Assembly (NCBI GenBank): GCA_945952225.1
Contig: CAMFHP010000007.1
Span: forward strand, 1 to 64,000
Length of the DNA stretch: 64,000 nt
Source: an uncultured Myxococcaceae bacterium
GTDB lineage: Bacteria > Myxococcota_A > Polyangia > Polyangiales > Ga0077539
Reading direction: 5' to 3'
The notes under the pieces: model-generated
Told to the model about the DNA's origin: nothing
The model's input: only the letters and a program-made list of their open reading frames with translations
Database searches by the model: none
In this document: piece after piece, positions 10,091 to 20,157 of the stretch
How the letters are laid out: every line of letters starts with the position of its first letter
Position numbering within the stretch: the first letter of the stretch is position 1
Position numbers and translations under genes: made by a program

Positions 10091-11779
10091 TCACTCAACC
10101 ACGAGACGCTCCGCGGTCTCGCGGAAGCGCGTGAAGGGAACGGGCTCGTCGACGACACGTCCGGCCTCGGCGTGGCCCGGCGCGCGCACGAAGAGGGGCA
10201 CCGTGCGGTCGAAGAGGTACGGCGATCCGTGGCTCGTGCCGAACCCCAGCGCATAGCCCGAATCGAAGAACGCGCCGGCGCGGGTCTGGATGTACAGCGA
10301 CGCGCCCGACTCCGCGGGAATCGACCGGCAGAGCAGCGCCTCCACCGTGTCGTCGGTCGCGCACGAAGGGGCCACGGCGTCGGTCTCGACCACGCGCTCG
10401 GTCTCGGGGTAGGCGCGGGCGCGGCGCACGAGCGCGTCCATCAGCGTGCGACGGCGCGGGGCCGGGAGCGCGAGCGCCGCGGGCGTGAGGTACACGTACG
10501 GGTCGGCCACGCCGAGCACCCACGCGCCGGGCCCCAGGGCCGTCACCGCGGCGGCCTGGAGGTCGCGCGCCACCGCGTCGGGGTCGAGGCGCGAGAGCGG
10601 GCCGCAGGGGCGCTCCCAGGGGTCGGGCGTCGACGAGGCGCACCACGGACGCGCCCCCGCCACGGTCTGCACCTCGGGGAGCGAGACGATGCCGTGGTCC
10701 GCGGAGAGCACCACCGCCCATCCGTCGGCGCCCACGAGCCCGTCGAGGCGCGCGAAGAAGCGCGCGAGCGAGGCGTCGAGCTGACGGAGCTGGTCCCACG
10801 CCTCCCACGAGTCGGGGCCGAAGAGATGCCCCACGTAATCGTTCGACGAGAGCGAGATCGCGAGCAGCATCGGACGCTGCGGATCGCGGGCGTGCTCCAC
10901 CGCGTCACCCGCGAGCGCGAGCACCGCCATGTCTCCGCGCGGCGAGGCGCGCAACGCGCTGCCGGGCTTGCGCGCACGGCTGAAATCATGGGGAAACGTG
11001 GTGCCCCAGCCTTCGAGATCCCCTTCGCCCGGCTGCGCGTCGGGCGTGGCCGCGTGGGCGCGCACCCAGGCCTCGTCCGAGAGCGTCCACGGCGTCGCAC
11101 GGAGCGCGCGCACGGCCTCCGTCGACCCCGACGCGCGAGCCCACGCGGGCATCGCGTTCGCGAAGGCCGTCGAGGTCACGAAGGTGTCGCGCACCGCGTC
11201 GAACCACAGCACCGCGTCGGGGTGTCGTCCGCCGCCGAAGATGGCCCCGCGGTCCTTGAGCGACACGCTCACGATCACCGCACCGGGCACCGCCTCGCGC
11301 ACACGATCCGCGAGCGTGGGCACGCGCAGCCGCGCGATCGACGACCCCGCCGCGTCGATCGGTCCGTCGAAGCCCACCGTGCGCGTCTGCTCGTCGCGCA
11401 GGATCGACACGCGCTGGCCTCGCGCGTCGGGCACCTCGTTGGCGAGGATGCCGCTCTCGCGCGGCGTCGCGGCGGTGTAGAGCGACGAGTGGCCCGGGGC
11501 CGTGTCCGTGGCCGCGTGGGCGTAGCGCATGCGCGTGTACCAGGTGCCCTCGCGACGGAGCCGCGCGAAGCCGCCGGTGTCGGGCAGCGCGGCGAGGCGC
11601 TCGGCGGCGATCCACGCGGCGAACTGGTCGACGACGAGGGTGACCACCACGCGCGGACGGGCCGCGGTGGGCGGCGCGTTCACGGTGACGGGCGCGGGCT
11701 GCGAGGTCGTGGGCGCCGCGGGGCGCGCGGAGGCGCACGCGGAGAGCGCGAGGCACAGGGCGATCGGAGAGAGGCGCAT
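10091..11779 (-). CDS. Alkaline phosphatase-like phosphodiesterase lipoprotein
   Basis: A 562-aa lipoprotein with signal MRLSPIALCLALSAC. The alkaline phosphatase superfamily fold is indicated by VVVTLVVDQFAAW (first metal Asp), ATDTAPGHSSLYTAATP around the nucleophile Thr, SLSSNDYVGHLFGPDS with metal Asp and His, and VVLSADHGIVSLPE with the second Asp/His pair. Close in pattern to the PafA-like and type I phosphodiesterase groups. It should act in the periplasm on phosphate esters; the exact substrate is not evident. Co-directional with the VanY gene, 40 bases upstream of it. Confidence 0.82.
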   Translation of the reverse strand: MRLSPIALCLALSACASARPAAPTTSQPAPVTVNAPPTAARPRVVVTLVVDQFAAWIAAERLAALPDTGGFARLRREGTWYTRMRYAHAATDTAPGHSSLYTAATPRESGILANEVPDARGQRVSILRDEQTRTVGFDGPIDAAGSSIARLRVPTLADRVREAVPGAVIVSVSLKDRGAIFGGGRHPDAVLWFDAVRDTFVTSTAFANAMPAWARASGSTEAVRALRATPWTLSDEAWVRAHAATPDAQPGEGDLEGWGTTFPHDFSRARKPGSALRASPRGDMAVLALAGDAVEHARDPQRPMLLAISLSSNDYVGHLFGPDSWEAWDQLRQLDASLARFFARLDGLVGADGWAVVLSADHGIVSLPEVQTVAGARPWCASSTPDPWERPCGPLSRLDPDAVARDLQAAAVTALGPGAWVLGVADPYVYLTPAALALPAPRRRTLMDALVRRARAYPETERVVETDAVAPSCATDDTVEALLCRSIPAESGASLYIQTRAGAFFDSGYALGFGTSHGSPYLFDRTVPLFVRAPGHAEAGRVVDEPVPFTRFRETAERLVVE

Positions 11780-11844
11780 CGCGCGGGAGGATGCACCGGA
11801 ACCGCCGCGCGCGGGGTGACGTTCCGGTTGCGGCGGGGCGTGCG

Positions 11845-12813
11845 CTACCAGTCGCCGCGCATCGAGAAGCCCACGATGATCATGGGCAGCGCGCGGCTCA
11901 CCGCGCCTTCGTTGTCGCCGCCCGTGCGGAACGGGTGCTGGAGCCACCACTGCGCGAGCGCGTAGAGCGTCGGCGCGTTCACCGCCCCGTGGCGACGCTC
12001 GCGGAAGGTGTACGTCACGATGGGCCCGAGGCGGTGCGTGGTCGTCGTGGTGCTGTCGTTCGCGAACGACCCGAGCTGCGGCATCACCGACGAGAAGCGC
12101 AGACCGAGGTTGGTGCCGAGGTCCGTGAGCTGCGCGATCACGTCGACGTCGTTCACGAGCGTCCATCCGTCGGTGGGCGCGATGACGTCGTAGAAGGGGT
12201 CGTAGAAGAGGCCCGTGCGACCGCTCGTGAGCGTTGCGGGGTCGTACTTCTGATAGACCGCGCGAAAGGTGTCGCGCAGCGCGAGCGTCTGCCCGATGCG
12301 CGCCTGGAGCGTGGCCTGCGCGGTGAACTGCCAGCCCCGCGCGGTCTGCACGGCGCCCGGAACGTTCCGATTCCGCGAGAGCACCGCGTCGGAGTAGTTC
12401 GACGTCACGTCGTTGAAGCTCTGCACGTTGCCGAAGGTGCCGAACCACTGCACCACGGGCTCCCACACCGCCTGGAGGTTGAGAATCGCCAGCGGTTGCA
12501 CCTCAAGCGCGATGCCCGGACGCACGAAGGCCGGCGAGGTCACCACCGTGCCCGCGAGCGCCACGTAGGTGTTGCGCAGCAGCACGCTGCGCCCGGGGTC
12601 GTTGAAGAGCCGCTGGCGCCATCCGCCGCGAAAGTCGACGAAGAGCCCGATGGGGTTCACGCGCAGCGCCGTCGAGAAGCGGTAGTACGGCCCCGTCGTC
12701 GCGAGCCCCACGCGGGGATTGAACCGCTCCTGCGCGCCCGCCTCGCCCGCCATCGCGAGCAGCGCCACCGCCGACACCGCCCCCGCCACTCCACGCCCGA
12801 ACGCACGACGCAT
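11845..12813 (-). CDS. Outer-membrane beta-barrel protein
   Basis: A 322-aa protein with signal MRRAFGRGVAGAVSAVALLA ending near AGAQ. The mature part alternates polar and hydrophobic residues in beta-strand style and ends MIIVGFSMRGDW; the terminal aromatic residue is the usual outer-membrane assembly signal. No specific porin family is recognised. It is the first of three minus-strand envelope genes (this one, the phosphodiesterase and the VanY protein) with short gaps. Confidence 0.65.
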   Translation of the reverse strand: MRRAFGRGVAGAVSAVALLAMAGEAGAQERFNPRVGLATTGPYYRFSTALRVNPIGLFVDFRGGWRQRLFNDPGRSVLLRNTYVALAGTVVTSPAFVRPGIALEVQPLAILNLQAVWEPVVQWFGTFGNVQSFNDVTSNYSDAVLSRNRNVPGAVQTARGWQFTAQATLQARIGQTLALRDTFRAVYQKYDPATLTSGRTGLFYDPFYDVIAPTDGWTLVNDVDVIAQLTDLGTNLGLRFSSVMPQLGSFANDSTTTTTHRLGPIVTYTFRERRHGAVNAPTLYALAQWWLQHPFRTGGDNEGAVSRALPMIIVGFSMRGDW

Positions 12814-12970
12814 CACAGTCCTCCGTGGCCGCCGCGGCAACGTCCCTCTGCCGTCGCGACGGGACCATTCGTCGCGGCCGCGGGCCCGTGCTGTCAAGCA
12901 CGAATCCCTTGCGTCGATGTTTTGACGCGTCGCAAAAACAAGGCGCTCCGCGAAGGGGTGACGTATCCCG

Positions 12971-13660
12971 TCACAAGCGTTCGACGCCCGACGCGGCCGA
13001 CACGCGCCACGCCCGACCGCACGCGCGCACGGTCACGGCGCCCGCGCCCGCGGAGAGCGTCGGCGCGTCGTCGCAGCGCTCGTCGAGCCCGCGAAAGTGC
13101 TCGCCGCGGTCGGTGCTCGCGCGCACCTCGCCGCGGTCGTCGACCACGACCACGGCGCCTCCGGCGGCGGCCACGTCGACGAGCGTGCGCGCGCCCACGT
13201 CGGCCCGCACGCGCCACGAGAGCCCGCGGTCGGTGGAGCGCCACACGGTGCCGCTGGAGCCCGCGGCCCACGCGTCGTCGGCGCCGTCGTCGAAGGTCAC
13301 CGAGCGCGGCGTCTGCGGCCCCTCCCAGCGCGCAGCGCGCCACGTCGCGCCGAGGTCGTCGGTGTACAGCGCGCCCTCGTCGGTGACCGCCACGAGCCTC
13401 GCCCGCGGACCCACCGCGAAGAGGTGCACGCGCTGGGTGAGCGACGCGGGCGGGAGCGTCACGCCGTCGCCGCGCCACGCAAAACATCCCGCGTTCTCGC
13501 CGCGACCGAGCGCGCTGAACGGGCACGGCGCCGACACGCGCGACACGCTCGCCGTCGCGCTCACCCGCACCGTCACCGCCGACGCGCCCCACGGAACCGC
13601 CCACGCCACCGCCGGGAGCGCCACCGCGATCGCCGCGTACCCGAGGCTCCGAATGCTCAT
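12971..13660 (-). CDS. Secreted BNR/Ycf48-like beta-propeller protein
   Basis: A 229-aa secreted protein with signal MSIRSLGYAAIAVALPAVAWA. Repeated blades with the Asp-box style S/T-x-D-x-G-x-T-W are visible: YTDDLGATW, RSTDRGLSW and ASTDRGEHF. Such repeats form sialidase/Ycf48-like propellers used in carbohydrate binding or protein assembly; the propeller is short here, so it may pair with another domain or be partial. It is separated from the barrel protein by 157 bases in which no other gene is seen. Confidence 0.65.
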   Translation of the reverse strand: MSIRSLGYAAIAVALPAVAWAVPWGASAVTVRVSATASVSRVSAPCPFSALGRGENAGCFAWRGDGVTLPPASLTQRVHLFAVGPRARLVAVTDEGALYTDDLGATWRAARWEGPQTPRSVTFDDGADDAWAAGSSGTVWRSTDRGLSWRVRADVGARTLVDVAAAGGAVVVVDDRGEVRASTDRGEHFRGLDERCDDAPTLSAGAGAVTVRACGRAWRVSAASGVERL

Positions 13661-13730
13661 GGTCCGCACCGTACGCCGCTGCGCGCGCCGTCGCCATTTC
13701 GCGGCCCGTGCGGTAGACACGCGCCCCCCG

Positions 13731-15122
13731 ATGACCGCCCACGCCCCCCGTCACGCGCGCCACGGCGACGCACGCACCCGCGCCGCCGAGGTGCTCACCC
13801 GCGTCGAGACCGACGGCGCCTTCGCCTCCGCGGCCCTTGACGCCGCCCTCGACCGCGAGGGGCTCGACGCCCGCGACCGCGGCCTCGCCACCGAGCTCGT
13901 GTACGGCGTGCTGCGCTGCACGCCCGCCCTCGACGAGGCCCTCGCGCGCCACGCCCGCGACGGCGCCGCGTCGGTGAAGAAGCTCGACCCGTACACCCGC
14001 GCGACGATGCGCGTGGCCGCGTACCAGATCCTCGCGCTGGCCCGCGTTCCGCCGCACGCCGCGGTGGGCGCCGCGGTCGAGGCCGTGAAGCGCTCGCGCT
14101 CGCCGCAGCTCGCGGGATTCGCCAACGCGGTGCTGCGCAAGATCGCCGACGAGCGGCCCGATCCCCTGCCCGATGCGGCGCGCGTCGACCTCGCGATGAA
14201 GGGCGTCCCGCGGCGCGTGCGACGGCGCATCACGGCGGTGCTCGGGGAGGCGGGCGCGCAGGCGTTTCTGCGCGCGGCCCTCGGCGGCGACGACGCGGTG
14301 GTGCTGCGCGTGCAGAGCAACCGCACGACGCGCGAGGCCGTGATCGCGGCGCTCCAGCAGGAGCTTCCCGGTGCGACGGTGACGGCGGGGCGCGTGTCTC
14401 CCCTCGCGGTGCGCGTGTCGGGCGGCGGAGATCCCACGGCGTCGTCGGTGTTCCGCGAGGGCCTCGTGGGCGTGCAGGAAGAAGCCGCCCAGTGCGTCGC
14501 CCTCCTCGCCGACGTGCGCCCCGGCATGCGCGTGCTCGACGTGTGCGCGGGTCGCGGCGGCAAGAGCCTCGTCGCTGCGCTGCGCCTCGATGGCCGCGGC
14601 GTGCTCCACGCCGTCGACCTCTTTCCCGAGAAGCTCGAACGGCTCCGCACCTCGCTCGCGCACTTCGGCCTCGACGCGGGCCTCTCCATCGCCACCGCGG
14701 GCGCCGACCTCACCGTGGGCCTCGGCGCGCTCACCGCCACCGCGCCCGCCGACGGCTACGACGTGGTGCTCGTCGACGCGCCCTGCTCGGGCCTCGGCAC
14801 GCTCGGTCACCGCCCCGACCTCCTGGCCCGCGTGCGCGACGAGCCCGCGTGGGCCGCGCTCGTCGACACGCAGTCGAAGATCCTCGCCAACGCCGCCTCG
14901 CGTGTGGCCCGCGGCGGCACCCTCGTCTACGCCGTGTGCACCCTCGCGCCCGACGAGGGCGACGGCGTGGTCGAGCGCTTCCTCGCGGCGCATCCCGACT
15001 TCGCGCTCGCCGAGGGAGACCCCTCGCTCCCCGCGCGATTGCGACCCGCGCGGGTGGTGCTCGACGCGGCCTCCGACGGCACCGACGGCTTCATGGCCTG
15101 GCGCCTTCGACGCGCGGGCTGA
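13731..15122 (+). CDS. rsmB: 16S rRNA (cytosine(967)-C(5))-methyltransferase RsmB
   Basis: Methylates C967 of 16S rRNA with S-adenosylmethionine. The 463-aa protein has an N-terminal NusB-like RNA-binding domain (RAAEVLTRVETDGAFASAAL) and a C-terminal SAM domain with VLDVCAGRGGKS near 265, VDAPCSGLGTLGHRPD near 348 (motif IV cysteine) and YAVCTLAPDEGD near 400 (motif VI catalytic cysteine). Length and domain order are normal for the family. It is divergent from the propeller gene. Confidence 0.92.
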   Translation: MTAHAPRHARHGDARTRAAEVLTRVETDGAFASAALDAALDREGLDARDRGLATELVYGVLRCTPALDEALARHARDGAASVKKLDPYTRATMRVAAYQILALARVPPHAAVGAAVEAVKRSRSPQLAGFANAVLRKIADERPDPLPDAARVDLAMKGVPRRVRRRITAVLGEAGAQAFLRAALGGDDAVVLRVQSNRTTREAVIAALQQELPGATVTAGRVSPLAVRVSGGGDPTASSVFREGLVGVQEEAAQCVALLADVRPGMRVLDVCAGRGGKSLVAALRLDGRGVLHAVDLFPEKLERLRTSLAHFGLDAGLSIATAGADLTVGLGALTATAPADGYDVVLVDAPCSGLGTLGHRPDLLARVRDEPAWAALVDTQSKILANAASRVARGGTLVYAVCTLAPDEGDGVVERFLAAHPDFALAEGDPSLPARLRPARVVLDAASDGTDGFMAWRLRRAG

Positions 15123-15167
15123 TCACCGCTCCGAGCCGCGGGCGCGACCGTGCGACACTCGCGCGCC

Positions 15168-17708
15168 ATGCGTCCGCAGCACCGTCCCTTCTTCGCCCTC
15201 GTGACCGCGCTCGCCACCGCGTGCGCCGACACCGAGCAGCCGCAGCCCGCACCCGTCGACGCCACGCTCGCCGACGCCGACGCGACCCTCGATGCGCCCG
15301 CCGACGCGCCGACCTTCGACCTCGCGCCCCGCGACGTGACCCGCGTCGACAGCCTCGTCGCCGACGCGCCCGACGCATCGCCCTCCGCGTGCAGTGCCGA
15401 CGCCCCGTGCGCCGCCGGGCAGTTCTGCGCCGACGGACGCTGCCTCCGCGACGAGGGCCCCTGCGCCGACGGGTGCCGCAACGACAGCCGCTGCGTGACC
15501 GCCGCCGGACGCTGCGCGCCCTTCATGCCCGGCGAGGTCGACACCGCGTGCACCCGCGACGTGCGCCCCGGCGTGTTCTCGCCCGCGGTGCAGTGCCGCT
15601 TCGACCGCGCGCCCGACGGCGACGCGTACCCCGCGCACCTCCACGTGCTCTCGACGCCCATGGTGATGGACCTCCGCGTCTACCGCCCCTCGCCCGACGC
15701 CCCGGCGCGGCCGTCGATCATCGCGGTCTTCGACGACGGCGACGACGGCGGGAGCGAGCTCCCCACGGGGCTCCTCCGCGTGCTCGACGGGTCGACGTGC
15801 GCGCTGCAAGACAACCTCTCCGAACAGCTCGTGTCGCACAGCTCGCCGCCCGCGGTGGCCGACCTCGACGGCGACGGCGTGCCTGAAATCGTGGCCTTCA
15901 AGGCGGGTGGGGGCCTCGTGGCCTTCCGCTATCGAAACGGAGAGGCCGACGGCGGCGTGCCCGGTCGCGGCGCGTGGCGCGTGATGTGGCGCTCGACGCG
16001 CGACGGCATGCCCTTCGACCCCACGGGCGGCGGATGGGCCGGTCCCACGATCGTCGACGTCGACGACGACGGACGCCCCGAGGTGCTGCGCCACGGCATG
16101 GTGTTCTCGGGTCAGACCGGCGCGTACCTCGGCGGCGAAGACCGTCGCGCGGGCCTCGCGTCGTACTCGGCCGGCGCGTTCAGCGTGGCCCTCGACGTCG
16201 ACGAAGACGGCATCGTCGAGCTCGTCACCGCGAGCGGCATCTACGCGTGGAGCGCGCCCACGCGGTCGTGGGTGATGGAGAGCGGCTACGCGCGCGCCAA
16301 CTGCCCCGGCGCGGGCTGCGGCGAGGGACACGTCGCGGTCGCGAACCTCGGCGACTGGACGAGCGCCGCCGTGCGCGACGCGGCGCTGCCCGAGCTCGCC
16401 GTGGTGTCGTCGGGGTACGTGCGCGTCGACACGCTCGACGGGCGCACGGTGTTTGGCCCCATCGCGCTGCCCGGCGGCGGCACGGGCGGACCGCCCACCG
16501 TGGCGGACTTCGACGGCGACGGGCGACCGGAGATCGCGACGGCGGGCGCGCGGGCGTACAGCGTGATCGACCCCGACTGCGTGGCCGTGTCGTCGACGGC
16601 GCGCGCGGGCGGACGCTGCGCTTCGAACCGCACCGACGGCGTGCTCTGGTCGCAGCCCTCGCAGGACGCGAGCAGCAACGTGACGGGCAGCACGTCGTTC
16701 GACTTCGAGGCCGACGGACGCGTCGAGGCCGTGTACGCCGACGAGTGCTTCGCGCGGGTCTACGACGGGCGCACGGGCGCGGTGCTCTTCTCGCAGCACC
16801 ACTCGTCGTGCACCTGGTACGAGAACCCCGTGGTGGCCGACGTCGACGGCGACTACCGCGCTGAGATCGTCGTGGGGAGCAACTTCAACTGCGGCTCGGC
16901 CACGTCGGGCATCGCGTGTCCCGGCGTGGGCGCGCGCAACGTCGACACGCTCTTCGCGGGCGTGCGCTGCCAGACCGCGAGCGACTGCCTCTCGGGTCGG
17001 TGCGTCGAGGGCTTCTGCCGCTGCGAGGCCGACCGCGAGTGCTGCGCCGCGACGCCCGATGGCGGCGTCGGCGAGGAGTGCACCTACGTCTGCGCGCCGC
17101 CCCCCGACGGAACCCCCGGCGCGGGCAACACCTGCCGCGCGTCGCGCCCCGTGGGTGTGCGCGGGCTGCGGGTCTACAGCGACGTCGCCGACCGCTGGGT
17201 GGCCTCGCGTCCGCTGTGGAACCAGCACGTCTACAACGTCACGAACGTGGGCGACGACGGCGCCGTGCCGCGCACCTCGCGGGCGTCGTTCAACTGGCGC
17301 GACCGCACGCTCAACAACTTCCGCACGAACACCCAGGGATCGGTCGAGCGCACCTCGTCACCCGACGCCACGAGCGGCGCCGTGCGCGTCGAGTGCGGCG
17401 CCACCGGGGCCACCATCACCGCGCAGGTCTGCAACCGCGGAACCTCTCCCCTCGGCGACGGACTCCCCGTGGGCTTCTTCGACGGCGATCCCTCCGCGGG
17501 CGCCAACCGCCTCTGCACCGTGACCACACCCCGCGCGCTCGCGCCCGGCGAGTGCGTGCCCCTCACCTGCGCGTGGGCCACGCCGCCGCAACGCGACCCC
17601 GGCGCCACGGTCTTCGTCCGCGCCGATGACAGCGCCTCGCGACGCGAGTGCAACGAGGGCAACAACCTCGGCACCGCGGCCAACGTGCAGTGCCGTCCGC
17701 CGGGTTGA
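15168..17708 (+). CDS. FG-GAP/VCBS repeat lipoprotein
   Basis: A large surface protein (846 aa) starting MRPQHRPFFALVTALATAC with a lipobox Cys and an Asp/Ala/Pro linker. At least six FG-GAP-type calcium-binding blades are readable, for example VADLDGDGVPEIVAF, IVDVDDDGRPEVLRHG, VADFDGDGRPEIATAG and VADVDGDYRAEIVVGS, arguing for an integrin-alpha-like propeller. Cys-rich segments lie before (CAAGQFCADGRC) and after it, and the C-terminus resembles a CARDB-type domain (GATITAQVCNRGTSPLGDGLP). It probably binds ligands or partners at the cell surface. Function unknown. Confidence 0.8.
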   Translation: MRPQHRPFFALVTALATACADTEQPQPAPVDATLADADATLDAPADAPTFDLAPRDVTRVDSLVADAPDASPSACSADAPCAAGQFCADGRCLRDEGPCADGCRNDSRCVTAAGRCAPFMPGEVDTACTRDVRPGVFSPAVQCRFDRAPDGDAYPAHLHVLSTPMVMDLRVYRPSPDAPARPSIIAVFDDGDDGGSELPTGLLRVLDGSTCALQDNLSEQLVSHSSPPAVADLDGDGVPEIVAFKAGGGLVAFRYRNGEADGGVPGRGAWRVMWRSTRDGMPFDPTGGGWAGPTIVDVDDDGRPEVLRHGMVFSGQTGAYLGGEDRRAGLASYSAGAFSVALDVDEDGIVELVTASGIYAWSAPTRSWVMESGYARANCPGAGCGEGHVAVANLGDWTSAAVRDAALPELAVVSSGYVRVDTLDGRTVFGPIALPGGGTGGPPTVADFDGDGRPEIATAGARAYSVIDPDCVAVSSTARAGGRCASNRTDGVLWSQPSQDASSNVTGSTSFDFEADGRVEAVYADECFARVYDGRTGAVLFSQHHSSCTWYENPVVADVDGDYRAEIVVGSNFNCGSATSGIACPGVGARNVDTLFAGVRCQTASDCLSGRCVEGFCRCEADRECCAATPDGGVGEECTYVCAPPPDGTPGAGNTCRASRPVGVRGLRVYSDVADRWVASRPLWNQHVYNVTNVGDDGAVPRTSRASFNWRDRTLNNFRTNTQGSVERTSSPDATSGAVRVECGATGATITAQVCNRGTSPLGDGLPVGFFDGDPSAGANRLCTVTTPRALAPGECVPLTCAWATPPQRDPGATVFVRADDSASRRECNEGNNLGTAANVQCRPPG

Positions 17709-17923
17709 TCCAACCCCGCGAAGCGCACCGCGCGCACCCCACCCGTACGCCCCCTGCACTGTGCACACCCATCACACGGGAAGGCCTGTTCCGTAGGGGT
17801 TTTCGCGAGGTCACACCGCGCTGACGATTCTTTGACCGGAGGGCAACATCGGGTGCGTGCTGATGCGCAGCGGGGCGTACGCGCAAGGGCGCGTCACGGC
17901 CTCGCGAACCCTGCGAGCGCCCA

Positions 17924-20098
17924 ATGCCCACTCCCCTCTCACGTGCCGTTCACGGCGTCACCGCTGGCGTCGCGGCGAGCATGATCGCCGGCGGCCTCTA
18001 CGGTCTCCACGCACCGCTGCCCATCGTCACCGACCACGTGTGGCGCATGGCGGGACTCATGGTGGTGCCGGGCCTCGCGCTCGGCGCCGTGTCGGCCGTC
18101 GCAGGCGCCGCGTGGAGCAGCGCGGTCCGCGAGGTCTTCGACGGCGTGCTCCGTCGCCACACGCGGGGCCTCGCGGCGGCGGCCTTCGTGGTGCCGCCCG
18201 CGGTGACGCTCTGGCTCGCGCTCGTGTGCCGCACGGCGCAGCGGATGTTCCACAGCTTTCACCACGCGGGCCTCGCGGCGCTGGTGCAGGGCGTGGCGTA
18301 CCTCACCGAAGCGTTGGCTGTCGCGACGCCCGCGGTGACGCTCTCGCTCTACCTCGCCGCGCGCATCCCCACGGCCCGCGGCGCGTCGCTCTCGTGGCTC
18401 CGTCGCCTCGCGGCGGGCGGCGCGGCCCTCGCGGCCTCGATGGTCGCGTACGGCGCGCTCCTCGGCGACGAGAACGGGCACGGCGCGCTCCTCGGGGTCT
18501 TCGGCGTGATGCGCAGGCCCGAGGTCGACCTGGTGCCCGCGGGGGTCTTCGCCATCGCGGCGCTCCTCGCGCCGGCGCTCTGGTTCGCGCTCCGTGGCAT
18601 CGGGCTCCGCGCGTCGGCGATGGTGCTCGGCCTCGCGGCGGGCCTCTTCGTCGCCGACGCCGCGTGGTTCGGACGCAGCCCCGCGGGCGGACGCATCGAC
18701 GCGCGCACGGGTCCGTTGCAGTCGGTGCTGGCGGCGCTGCGGGCGCGCTCCGACCGCGACCACGACGGACACTCGCGGTGGTTCGGCGGCGCCGACTGCG
18801 ACGACACCGACCCCCGGCGCAACCCCGACGCGCAGGACGTTCCCGCCAACGGACTCGACGAGGACTGCTCGGGCCACGACGCGCCACGGCCACCGCCGCG
18901 GCTCTCACCGCTCGCCACGGAGCTCCGGGCCTCGCTGCACCTCCCCGCGGAGATGAACCTCCTGCTGCTCACCGTCGACACGCTCCGCGCCGACATGCTG
19001 GGCGCGCCCGGCGGACGCGTCGTGGCCCCGCGCATGACGCAGCTCGCCCGCGAGGGCGCGGTCTTCGAGCAGGCCTACGCGCTGGCCTCGGGCACCTACC
19101 ACGCCGTGGGCCCGATGCTCATCGGCCGCTACGCCGCGGAGTGCGCCCGCGACGACGCGCACTTCACCCGCTACCTCCCCGAGAACGTGACGCTCACCGA
19201 GCGCCTCGGGGCCGTGGGATTCCGCACCTTCGGGGCCGCGCCGCACTACTACTTCGAGCCGCGCTACGGGCTCCCGCAGGGCATGGGCGCGTGGGACACG
19301 TCGGCCAATCCCACGGGCGAAGACGCCGCCCGAGCGAGCGCCGACGACCGCGTGGCCGACACGCTCATCACACAGCTCCGCGACGGGGCCAGCGCGCGCG
19401 GACGCTTCATGGCCTGGGGCCATTTCTACGACCCGCACCACGCCTACGCCGACCACCCGGAGATCCCGCTCCACGGCGACGACGACCGCGCGCGCTACGA
19501 GCGCGAGGTGACCTTCACCGACCGCCAGATCGGGCGCGTGCTCGACGCCCTCGCGCTCTCTCCCTTCGCGTCGCGCACCGTAGTGGTGCTCACCGCCGAC
19601 CACGGCGAGGCCTTCGGCGAACACGGCACGCGCTGGCACGGCGTCGAACTCTGGCAGGAGCTCGTGCGCATCCCCCTCGTGATCCGCGTGCCCGGCCTCG
19701 CCCCGCGCCGCGTGACCGTCGCGCGCAGCGTGATCGACCTGGCGCCCACGCTCCTCGACGTGCTCGACATCCCGACCGCCGACGCCGAGACGCTCTCGGG
19801 CCGCAGCCTCCTCGGCGACCTCGTGGGCCGCAGCGATCCGCCGCGGGCGATCTACAGCGAGCTCCTCCCCGGCCCGCACAACCGCCTGCGCCGCGCCTAC
19901 GTCTCCCACGGCTGGAAGCTCCTCGAACGCGGCGCCGGACGCTTCGAGCTCTACCACCTCGCCGTCGACCCCGACGAGCGCACCGACCTCGCCGCGTCGC
20001 ACCCCGACGACCTCGCCCGCATGCTCGCAGTCCGCGAGGCCGTGCGCGGCGGGCTGCGCCTCGTGCCCGCGATCCGCGCGACCCGCGAAGACCACTGA
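17924..20098 (+). CDS. Membrane-anchored sulfatase/LtaS-like protein with MopE calcium repeat
   Basis: A 724-aa protein with about five membrane segments in residues 1-250, then a MopE/thrombospondin-3-like calcium motif (DRDHDGHSRWFGGADCDD and GLDEDCSG) near 285-325, then an alkaline-phosphatase-superfamily sulfatase domain: LLLLTVDTLRADM, GHFYDPHHAYAD, VVVLTADHGEAFGEHGTRWHG. The nucleophile region reads ASGTYHAVGPMLIGRYA, lacking CxPxR, so a formylglycine sulfatase is unlikely; a Thr nucleophile as in phosphoglycerol or phosphoethanolamine transferases is possible. The 215-base gap upstream holds no gene that I can see. Confidence 0.8.
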   Translation: MPTPLSRAVHGVTAGVAASMIAGGLYGLHAPLPIVTDHVWRMAGLMVVPGLALGAVSAVAGAAWSSAVREVFDGVLRRHTRGLAAAAFVVPPAVTLWLALVCRTAQRMFHSFHHAGLAALVQGVAYLTEALAVATPAVTLSLYLAARIPTARGASLSWLRRLAAGGAALAASMVAYGALLGDENGHGALLGVFGVMRRPEVDLVPAGVFAIAALLAPALWFALRGIGLRASAMVLGLAAGLFVADAAWFGRSPAGGRIDARTGPLQSVLAALRARSDRDHDGHSRWFGGADCDDTDPRRNPDAQDVPANGLDEDCSGHDAPRPPPRLSPLATELRASLHLPAEMNLLLLTVDTLRADMLGAPGGRVVAPRMTQLAREGAVFEQAYALASGTYHAVGPMLIGRYAAECARDDAHFTRYLPENVTLTERLGAVGFRTFGAAPHYYFEPRYGLPQGMGAWDTSANPTGEDAARASADDRVADTLITQLRDGASARGRFMAWGHFYDPHHAYADHPEIPLHGDDDRARYEREVTFTDRQIGRVLDALALSPFASRTVVVLTADHGEAFGEHGTRWHGVELWQELVRIPLVIRVPGLAPRRVTVARSVIDLAPTLLDVLDIPTADAETLSGRSLLGDLVGRSDPPRAIYSELLPGPHNRLRRAYVSHGWKLLERGAGRFELYHLAVDPDERTDLAASHPDDLARMLAVREAVRGGLRLVPAIRATREDH

Positions 20099-20157
20099 CC
20101 CCGACGCGCGTCGGCGCGTGGTAGTTCCCTCCGTCGGGAACCTCCACCCCGCGCGCC

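Noticed and set aside
9212-11965. Plus-strand open frame of about 917 codons with Ser-rich runs
   Set aside because: It is the reverse of the VanY and phosphodiesterase genes; the Ser runs mirror the Asp/Glu and hexapeptide repeats on the true strand.
18303-18908. Arg-rich frame of 201 codons on the minus strand
   Set aside because: Antisense to the sulfatase; composition is an artefact of high GC.
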